From the NCBI GenBank assembly GCA_900545805.1, contig URAL01000060.1, positions 1-5,499 on the forward strand: a stretch of 5,499 nt of DNA, in the 5' to 3' direction. Below, piece by piece: positions 1-4,837 of the stretch (position 1 is its first letter; every line of letters begins with the position of its first letter). The translations under genes were made by a program, and so were the position numbers. The stretch comes from an uncultured Eubacteriales bacterium. Lineage in GTDB: Bacteria; Bacillota; Clostridia; Oscillospirales; Oscillospiraceae. A model generated the notes under the pieces. That model was given only the letters and a program-made list of their open reading frames with translations. It did no database searches and was not told the DNA's origin.

Positions 1-120
1 CCAAATAAGCCCAAAGTATTATACGGATTTCCTGTGGCACAGTAATTAATAAATTGTAAATTTTCCGATAAGCCTGCGGACTTACTGGACACATGCGCCG
101 TGGTGTGTATTGCCAATAAC
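1..120. other. AT-rich intergenic stretch, no supportable gene
   Basis: No gene can be supported here. Bases 1-160 are about 36% GC, against about 60% in a sampled piece of the operon (2521-2580). A plus-strand frame from base 1 stops at 43-45 after 14 codons and could be the tail of an upstream gene, but nothing in it is recognisable. A minus-strand frame starting with ATG at 94-92 stays open to the left edge (31 codons), but it has no ribosome binding site and its peptide is not recognised. I see no tRNA, no CRISPR repeat and no convincing terminator. Confidence 0.6.
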
Positions 121-149
121 TTGACGGAATTCTAAAATACCTATAAAAT
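121..149 (+). promoter_or_regulatory. Sigma-A-type promoter of the lipid operon
   Basis: TTGACG at 121-126 (5 of 6 to the -35 consensus) and TAAAAT at 144-149 (5 of 6 to the -10 consensus) are separated by exactly 17 bases. Transcription would start near base 156, giving a leader of only about 27 bases before the first gene at 183, too short for a riboswitch. The site is in the only AT-rich intergenic stretch upstream of the five-gene cluster, so it is the best candidate for the operon promoter. No operator-like palindrome was seen. Confidence 0.72.
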
Positions 150-168
150 ATAAAGGTAATATGAATTT

Positions 169-175
169 GAGGTGG
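169..175 (+). promoter_or_regulatory. Ribosome binding site of the first operon gene
   Basis: GAGGTGG lies 7 bases before the ATG at 183. It decides this start over the ATG at 161, which opens an out-of-frame 76-codon frame without family features, and over the in-frame ATG at 198, which lacks a comparable site. Confidence 0.7.
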
Positions 176-182
176 TTAGGAC

Positions 183-761
183 ATGTCGAACGCCCCGATG
201 AAAAGAAATATCGGCAGGCAGATACGCGCCGAGGCATTTTCAATTCCGAATATACTCAGCTATTTCCGTCTGCTGCTGATACCGCTGTTTATAGTGCTTT
301 ATGTGCAAGAGGATTTCACGGAGGCGCTCATTACGCTCGCCGCCAGCGGCCTGAGCGATATTCTCGACGGACGCATAGCGCGAAAGTATGATATGGTGAC
401 CGATCTCGGCAAGGTGCTCGACCCCGTGGCCGATAAGCTCACGCAGTGCGCCATGATGCTCTGCGTCGCGATGCGGTATCCGGCGATGTGGTGGCTTCTG
501 GGGCTGCACGTCGTCAAGGAGACAGTCATGCTTATCATGGGCTGGTATGTCCTTAAAAGGACCGACACGGTCAACAGCGCGATATGGGCAGGCAAGCTCT
601 GCACGGGCGTTATCTACGCCGTCATGATGCTGCATGTTATACTGCCGCATCTGCCGCAGCCGGTGTCCGTCGGCTGCACGATCGTCTGCGCGGGGCTTAT
701 CGTGCTGAGCCTTATTGTTTACACGGCAAGATATGTGAAGATTCTCGGAGGGAAGAAATGA
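183..761 (+). CDS. CDP-alcohol phosphatidyltransferase (PgsA-like)
   Basis: A 192-residue integral membrane enzyme of the CDP-alcohol phosphatidyltransferase family. These enzymes displace CMP from CDP-diacylglycerol with an alcohol (glycerol-3-phosphate in PgsA) using a metal pair. The full signature is visible: D59, D62, G63, A66, R67, G76, D80 and D84, in the exact spacing D-x2-D-G-x2-A-R-x8-G-x3-D-x3-D. The N-terminal segment IPNILSYFRLLLIP (21-34) is typical of PgsA-like members. Hydrophobic segments near 26-42, 46-60, 88-118, 135-155 and 161-181 agree with about six membrane helices. The length is close to that of PgsA proteins (about 180-195). It is the promoter-proximal gene, and its TGA overlaps the next ATG by 4 bases. 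Phosphatidylglycerophosphate synthase is the likeliest activity, but clostridial paralogues with other acceptors (for example a cardiolipin-synthase type) cannot be excluded, so no symbol is given. Confidence 0.92.
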   Translation: MSNAPMKRNIGRQIRAEAFSIPNILSYFRLLLIPLFIVLYVQEDFTEALITLAASGLSDILDGRIARKYDMVTDLGKVLDPVADKLTQCAMMLCVAMRYPAMWWLLGLHVVKETVMLIMGWYVLKRTDTVNSAIWAGKLCTGVIYAVMMLHVILPHLPQPVSVGCTIVCAGLIVLSLIVYTARYVKILGGKK

Positions 762-1231
762 GCTTACTCTATGCGGTCATTTATATAGCCGTCCTCGGCA
801 TACTTTCGCACTTTGTCGGCCAGGCGCTGCCGAGAGCGCGGTTTTCGGCCGAAAGCTTTCCGTACCGCACGGCGGACTGGGAAAACGGCGGCAGGGTATA
901 TGAAAAGCTCGGTATAAAGCACTGGAAGGACGCTCTTCCCGATATGAGCCGCATCATGCCGGACATGGTCAAGAAGAAAATGACCAGACAGAACCGTGAG
1001 CAGGGCATGGACGTCCTCATTGCCGAGACCTGCGTTGCCGAGTGCGTCCATTACTGGCTTATCGTTTTGTCGCTGGGCATATTTCTGTTCTGGCGCGGCG
1101 TCTGGGCGGTAGTTTTCTGGCTCGTGTATAATATTCTGGGCAATGTTCCGTTTATATTGATACAGAGATACAACAGACCGAGGCTCGTGCTGCTTGAGCA
1201 GCGCAGAAAGAGGAGGGCTGCAAAACAGTGA
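758..1231 (+). CDS. CrtO-like membrane protein (glycosyl-carotenoid acyltransferase family)
   Basis: A 157-residue protein resembling the glycosyl-4,4'-diaponeurosporenoate acyltransferase (CrtO) family, whose staphylococcal member adds a fatty acyl chain to the glucose of the staphyloxanthin precursor. Family-like segments are WENGGRVYEKLGIKHWKDALPD (in pieces, 41-62), the E90-T91 to H98 stretch with E90, E95 and H98 as possible catalytic polar residues, and IQRYNRPRL (135-143). There are two hydrophobic segments (about 3-22 and 101-134, the latter probably two passes or a hairpin) and a basic C-terminus. The start is ATG at 758, chosen because GGAGG at 747-751 lies 6 bases before it and the ATG overlaps the previous stop as ATGA. 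An in-frame extension back to 584 would only run through the upstream gene. No carotenoid genes are visible. With a glycolipid synthase next door, the sugar acceptor may be a glycolipid (inference). The family call comes from remembered motif patterns. Confidence 0.78.
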   Translation: MSLLYAVIYIAVLGILSHFVGQALPRARFSAESFPYRTADWENGGRVYEKLGIKHWKDALPDMSRIMPDMVKKKMTRQNREQGMDVLIAETCVAECVHYWLIVLSLGIFLFWRGVWAVVFWLVYNILGNVPFILIQRYNRPRLVLLEQRRKRRAAKQ

Positions 1232-3279
1232 AGGTACTTATATTGAGCTGCAACACCGGCGGAGGGCACAACAGCGCCGCTTCCGCGATATGCGCGTATT
1301 TTGAGAAAATGAACTGCGAGTGCGATATAGTAAACGCGCTCGATTTCCTGCCCAAGGCGCGTGCCGAGCTCATAAGCCGCGGCCATGAGCTTGCGTATAA
1401 ATACACACCGCGCCTTTACGGCGTGGGCTACCGCATAAGCGAAATGACGCCGCAGAGCAGGCTCTATGAGCAGAACGCAAAGGGCGCCGATGAGCTTTGC
1501 AGAGTGCTGTTTTCCGGCAGCTACGATGTCGTTATAAGCGTGCACATTTTTGCCGCGATGATGATGACGGAGCTGAGGATAAACCGCGAGATAAACATCC
1601 CGAGCTTTTTCGTTGCAACAGACTACACATGCAGCCCCGGCGTATCGGAGATAGTTGCAGACAAGTATTTCATCCCGCACGAGAAGCTGCGCGAGGAGTT
1701 TGTAAGCCAGGGCATACCGGCAAACAGGATCGTCGCCTCGGGTATTCCCGTGCGCGAGGAGTTCTGCCGCAGAAGCGACAAAAAGGCCGCGCGCCGCGCC
1801 CTGGGCATGAGCGAGGAGGGCAGGGTGCTGCTCCTGTGCTGCGGCAGCATGGGCTGCGGCCCGATACGCAGCATAGCCCTGCGCCTCGGCGAGATCATGG
1901 ACGAAAACGACAGCCTCGTGATCGTCTGCGGCAGCAACCGTCAGCTTGAAAAGGATCTGCAATTTCTCACCGGCGACGATATACGCATAAAGATCTGCGG
2001 CTTTACGGATAAGATGAGCCTGTACATGGATGCGGCAGACCTCATCATTACGAAGGCCGGCGGCCTGAGCACCACCGAGGCGGTCATGAAGCGCCTGCCG
2101 ATACTGTTTATTGATGCCGTTCCCGGCTGCGAGAGCCGCAACATAGAGTTTATGACCGGCAACGCCTACGCGCTTGAGTCAGACACGGCCTCGGGCATGG
2201 CGCATCTTGTCGAGACCTGCCTGAGCGGCGCGGTTGACCCCATGGAGATGGTGCGCCGCAGGGAAGATGACTTCCCCTTTGAGGCGGCGAAGACCATATA
2301 TGATACCGTCTGCGACGAATACCGCCGCTTTGACGCATCCCGCTCCGATAATAAGGCAAAGCCGGAGGAAAAGCCGTCGCGCCTCATGCCGAGCGAGGAG
2401 AAGAGCATGATGCTCATAATAAATCCCGTTGCCGGCAAGGGCGAGATGATGCGCTCTCTCGCCGAGGTCACCGGCACGTTCATGGACGCGGGCTACCGCG
2501 TGAGCTTTTACCCGACGCGGGGCCGCGGCGACGCGGCCGAGTATGTCAAGGCCTACGGCAAGGACTTTGACATTATATGCTGCTCCGGCGGCGACGGAAC
2601 GCTCAACGAGACGATATCCGGCATGTGCGACGCCGGGATAGATATCCCCATCGGCTATATGCCGGCCGGCAGCACGAACGATTTCGCGGAGTTTCACGGC
2701 ATAAGCTGCGACGTCACGAAAACGGCGAAAAAAATCGTCTCCGGCAGGGAGCACCGCATCGATGTCGGCAGGCTGGGCGGCAAGTATTTCATAAACGCGG
2801 CCGACTTCGGAGCGTTCACCTGGCTGCCGTACACCACGCCGCAGAGACTGAAGAACAAAATGGGCTTCTACGCCTATGTTCTCGACGGCATAAAGGATCT
2901 GGCAAAGCTCCAGAGCGAGCATCTGCGCATTACGATAAACGGGCAGACGCAGGAGGGCGAGTTTATCTTCGGCGTCGTCGCCTCGTCAAGCGCGCTGGCC
3001 GGTGCGCTCGACTTCTTCGGGCAGAAGGTCGTCGCCGACGACGGACTGTTTGAGGTGCTGCTCATCCGCCGCCCGAACTCACCGGTCGAGCTCCAGTCGA
3101 CCATCGCGGCTCTGCGCGAGCAGAACCTCAATAACGAGCTGATCTCCTTCTGCCGAACGGACAGGGTGGAGATCGAGTGCATGAAAAAGCTCGCCTGGGC
3201 GCTCGACGGCGAAAAGTGCGTCGGCGCAAGCCGCCACGCGATCGAGATGCTGCCGCGCCGCGTGAGGATAGTTTACTGA
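1228..3279 (+). CDS. Fusion of diacylglycerol glycosyltransferase (UgtP/MGDG synthase type) and diacylglycerol kinase-family lipid kinase
   Basis: One uninterrupted 683-codon frame with two complete enzymes. Residues 1 to about 365 form a GT28/MGDG-synthase-type glycosyltransferase: GGGHNSAA (11-18) in the acceptor/membrane half, and TKAGGLSTTEA (275-285) plus PGCESRN (299-305) in the nucleotide-sugar half. UgtP-type enzymes transfer glucose from UDP-glucose to diacylglycerol on the inner membrane face. Residues about 369-393 are a charged, low-complexity linker. Residues about 394-683 match YegS/DgkB-type lipid kinases: NPVAGKG (399-405), GGDGTLNE (454-461, ATP-binding), PAGSTNDFA (479-487), DDGLFEV (604-610) and DGE (660-662). 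About 290 residues is the usual length of a free-standing kinase. The start is GTG at 1228, overlapping the previous stop as GTGA, with AGGAGG at 1211-1216 (11 bases away). Both halves would use diacylglycerol, one for glycolipid and one for phosphatidic acid. Exact sugar and acceptors are not proven by sequence. Confidence 0.93.
   Translation: MKVLILSCNTGGGHNSAASAICAYFEKMNCECDIVNALDFLPKARAELISRGHELAYKYTPRLYGVGYRISEMTPQSRLYEQNAKGADELCRVLFSGSYDVVISVHIFAAMMMTELRINREINIPSFFVATDYTCSPGVSEIVADKYFIPHEKLREEFVSQGIPANRIVASGIPVREEFCRRSDKKAARRALGMSEEGRVLLLCCGSMGCGPIRSIALRLGEIMDENDSLVIVCGSNRQLEKDLQFLTGDDIRIKICGFTDKMSLYMDAADLIITKAGGLSTTEAVMKRLPILFIDAVPGCESRNIEFMTGNAYALESDTASGMAHLVETCLSGAVDPMEMVRRREDDFPFEAAKTIYDTVCDEYRRFDASRSDNKAKPEEKPSRLMPSEEKSMMLIINPVAGKGEMMRSLAEVTGTFMDAGYRVSFYPTRGRGDAAEYVKAYGKDFDIICCSGGDGTLNETISGMCDAGIDIPIGYMPAGSTNDFAEFHGISCDVTKTAKKIVSGREHRIDVGRLGGKYFINAADFGAFTWLPYTTPQRLKNKMGFYAYVLDGIKDLAKLQSEHLRITINGQTQEGEFIFGVVASSSALAGALDFFGQKVVADDGLFEVLLIRRPNSPVELQSTIAALREQNLNNELISFCRTDRVEIECMKKLAWALDGEKCVGASRHAIEMLPRRVRIVY
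2395..2412 (+). promoter_or_regulatory. Possible internal ribosome binding site and start for a separate kinase product
   Basis: Inside the fusion gene, GAGGAG at 2395-2400 precedes an in-frame ATG at 2407 by 6 bases, with a second ATG at 2410. These are codons 394-395, at the end of the linker and just before the kinase's first strand and its NPVAGKG loop. Initiation here would give a free-standing kinase of about 290 residues. The same bases also encode two glutamates in the linker, so chance is a real alternative. Confidence 0.35.
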
Positions 3280-4115
3280 TGACAAATTTTGAGAACATAA
3301 GACTCATAGCGCTCGACCTTGACGATACGACGCTGCGCTCCGACGGGAGCCTTTCGAGCCAAACGAAAAAGGCGATACAGGCGGCGATAGGCGCGGGGCT
3401 TGAGGTCGTCGTTGCCTCGGGAAGGTCGCTGCACTCGCTGCCGAAGGCCGTTTCGGAGATACCCGGCATACGCTATGCCATAACCTCAAACGGAGCCGCC
3501 GTCGTGAGCATCGCGGACGGTGAGCGCCTCGTGAGCCTTACCCTGCACCCGGACACGGTGCATGAGCTCATCGCACTTTTCGGCGGCGAGCTTCTTGAAT
3601 GCTTCATAGACGGACAGGCCTATTGCGATGCAAAGTATATTGCCGACCCTATGCGCTTCGGCTGCTCCGAGGCGTATGTAGGCTATGTCAAAGCAACGCG
3701 CCTGCCGGTGAAGGATATGAAGCGCTTTATTCTCGATAATGCCGAGCGGCTCGACAGCGTGGACGTTCTGTGCAAAAATGTGCGGCACAGAGCCGAGCTC
3801 AGGGAAAAGGCGCGTGCGCTTCCCAAGGCTTATATAACAAGCTCCTCGCCGCGGCTTATCGAGATATCCGACGCCGTGGCCGGAAAGGGCGCGTCGCTCC
3901 GGCGGCTGTGCGAAATACTCAAGGTTCCGGCAAGCGCCGTCGCCGCCTTCGGCAACGGCGATAACGACGCCGACATGCTCGCCTTCGCCGGGCTCGGCGC
4001 CGCAATGAAAAACGCTACCGCCGCGTGCATCGCATCGGCCGACATTGTGTGCGGCTCGAACGATGAGCACGGCGTTGCGCAAATGCTGTACAGAATAATA
4101 GGAGAAAAGCAGTGA
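3279..4115 (+). CDS. Cof-type HAD-superfamily hydrolase
   Basis: A 278-residue soluble phosphatase of the Cof-type HAD family (IIB cap), which usually removes phosphate from sugar phosphates, nucleotides or cofactors. Motif I is DLDDT (13-17), with nucleophile D13 and acid/base D15. Motif II is ASGRS (46-50) with S47. Motif III is K203 in AGKG (201-204). Motif IV is FGNGDNDADML (224-234). The residues between about 85 and 195 form the cap domain. In motif IV the usual FGD is FGN (N226 in place of the metal-binding Asp), though D228, D230 and D232 are nearby and may take over. The start is ATG at 3279, sharing one base with the previous stop (TGATG), with GAGG at 3264-3267. A longer in-frame start at 3177 would overlap the fusion gene by about 100 bases and is not favoured. 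The substrate is unknown. Phosphatidylglycerophosphate dephosphorylation would suit the operon but is not supported by subfamily. Confidence 0.9.
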   Translation: MTNFENIRLIALDLDDTTLRSDGSLSSQTKKAIQAAIGAGLEVVVASGRSLHSLPKAVSEIPGIRYAITSNGAAVVSIADGERLVSLTLHPDTVHELIALFGGELLECFIDGQAYCDAKYIADPMRFGCSEAYVGYVKATRLPVKDMKRFILDNAERLDSVDVLCKNVRHRAELREKARALPKAYITSSSPRLIEISDAVAGKGASLRRLCEILKVPASAVAAFGNGDNDADMLAFAGLGAAMKNATAACIASADIVCGSNDEHGVAQMLYRIIGEKQ

Positions 4116-4633
4116 TCAGAGAAGCAGTACCTGCCGACCTTGACGCAATAGCGAGGATCTACGACAATATCCATGCCGCCGAGGAGAGCGGCAAAATGAA
4201 GATAGGCTGGATAAGCGGCGTTTATCCCGTGCGCGAGACCGCCGCGGAGGCTATCCGCCGCCGCGATATGTTCGTGCTTGAGGAGGACGGCTGCATCAAG
4301 GCCGCGGCCGTTATAAACAAGACCCAGGTCGATGTGTACGAGGGCGCAAGGTGGAGCTTTGCAGCCGGCGATAACGAGGTGTGCGTTCTGCACACGCTGG
4401 TGGTCGACCCACGGTATGCCGGGCAGGGAATAGGCAAAGGCTTCGTCGCGTTTTACGAAAAATACGCCCTGTCACGCCGATGCACGGTGCTGAGGATGGA
4501 CACCAACGCGATAAACGCCGCCGCAAGAGCTATGTACGCGAAGCTCGGCTACCGCGAGGCGGATATAGTCCCCTGCGTTTTTAACGGCATCCCGGACGTG
4601 AATTTAGTCCTGCTCGAGAAAAAGCTGAAATAA
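4112..4633 (+). CDS. GNAT-family N-acetyltransferase
   Basis: A 173-residue GNAT protein, expected to move an acetyl group from acetyl-CoA to an amine. The core acetyl-CoA-binding motif is visible at about 94-110: the VVDP turn (97-100) followed by Q105-G-I-G108-K-G110, the Q-x-x-G-x-G pyrophosphate loop. Downstream, N135 and the MYAKLGY stretch (141-147) form the usual C-terminal helix and strand. The N-terminus (IREAVPADLDAIARIYD) is the typical first strand and helix. The start is GTG at 4112, overlapping the previous stop as GTGA, with AGGAG at 4100-4104 seven bases upstream. It is the last gene of the operon; its stop is built into the base of the terminator hairpin. No substrate can be read from sequence, and no link to lipid metabolism beyond position is visible. 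Confidence 0.9.
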   Translation: MIREAVPADLDAIARIYDNIHAAEESGKMKIGWISGVYPVRETAAEAIRRRDMFVLEEDGCIKAAAVINKTQVDVYEGARWSFAAGDNEVCVLHTLVVDPRYAGQGIGKGFVAFYEKYALSRRCTVLRMDTNAINAAARAMYAKLGYREADIVPCVFNGIPDVNLVLLEKKLK

Positions 4634-4660
4634 AAAAGAGAGGTATTGCCTCTCTTTTTT
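4632..4660. terminator. Bidirectional intrinsic terminator between convergent operons
   Basis: Bases 4632-4643 pair perfectly with 4649-4660 (12 bp, loop of 5 at 4644-4648). The inner 6 bp are GC-containing (GAGAGG with CCTCTC) and the outer 6 are A:T. On the plus strand a run of seven T (4655-4661) follows the GC core; the A run at 4632-4637 gives the same U-tract on the minus strand. It therefore ends both the plus-strand lipid operon (stop 4631-4633) and the minus-strand pair (stop 4660-4662). Confidence 0.92.
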
Positions 4661-4836
4661 TATTTGATAACAGTACTTATTACGGGCTTGCCCTCGCGGT
4701 CGAGCAGGGGAGTCAGGCCGCCGGAGTAACCGGAGTAGTGGTAGAGATAGTTTACGCCCGTCTCTTTATCGACCCAGACCTCCATTACGTCGATCGCGCC
4801 CTGAGAATAGACCTTTTCAAAACGTTTTTCTGACAT
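4660..4836 (-). CDS. Small DUF6440-like protein
   Basis: A 58-codon minus-strand gene, ATG at 4836-4834 and TAA at 4662-4660. The peptide begins MSEKRFEKVYSQG, has DKETGVNYLYHYSGYSGG at 23-40, then LTPLLDREGKPVI (41-53). This pattern (FEKVYSQG, DxxTGVNYL, G-x-x-GGLTPLLD, GKPV) matches my memory of the DUF6440 family of small Firmicutes proteins of unknown function; the family name is from recall. It has no signal peptide or membrane segment, so it is probably cytoplasmic, and it appears to be a small beta-rich domain (inference). An AAGGAAAGGAA purine stretch (4850-4840) supplies the ribosome binding site and lies in the end of the upstream transporter gene, whose stop is 1 base away. Co-transcription with the transporter is likely. 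The function is not known. Confidence 0.85.
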   Translation of the reverse strand: MSEKRFEKVYSQGAIDVMEVWVDKETGVNYLYHYSGYSGGLTPLLDREGKPVISTVIK

Positions 4837-4837
4837 T

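Noticed and set aside
51..63. Short inverted repeat (AAATT, 3-base spacer, AATTT)
   Set aside because: Five base pairs of A:T in AT-rich DNA is expected by chance; no sign of an operator or terminator.
1..94. Minus-strand frame open from ATG at 94 to the left edge
   Set aside because: 31 codons with no ribosome binding site and no recognised similarity; too short to call, kept only as a remark.
88..108. ACACA/TGTGT imperfect stem
   Set aside because: Only five pairs with a 10-base loop and no T-run; not a credible terminator or regulatory hairpin.
161..391. 76-codon frame starting at the ATG at 161
   Set aside because: It is out of frame with the phosphatidyltransferase, has no ribosome binding site and no family features; the GAGGTGG at 169-175 serves the ATG at 183.
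584..757. N-terminal extension of the CrtO-like gene back to an ATG at 584
   Set aside because: It would overlap the phosphatidyltransferase gene by about 180 bases in another frame and gives Arg/Ala-rich nonsense; the ATG at 758 has a proper ribosome binding site and 4-base overlap.
1051..1962. Long minus-strand open frame (303 codons) opposite the CrtO-like and fusion genes
   Set aside because: It is rich in Ala, His and Tyr, has no recognisable motif, runs across two well-supported genes and is the usual antisense shadow in GC-rich DNA.
2179..2922. Minus-strand open frame (247 codons) opposite the fusion gene
   Set aside because: Low-information antisense shadow of the glycosyltransferase/kinase frame, which has clear catalytic motifs.
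3177..3278. N-terminal extension of the HAD gene to an ATG at 3177
   Set aside because: The extra 34 residues are Arg-rich shadow sequence of the kinase end; the HAD fold starts properly from the ATG at 3279.
1228..3279. Possibility that the fusion is a sequencing or assembly artefact
   Set aside because: The frame is continuous with coherent linker, even composition and both domains in full; no duplicated or missing motif suggests a join, though reads were not available to confirm.
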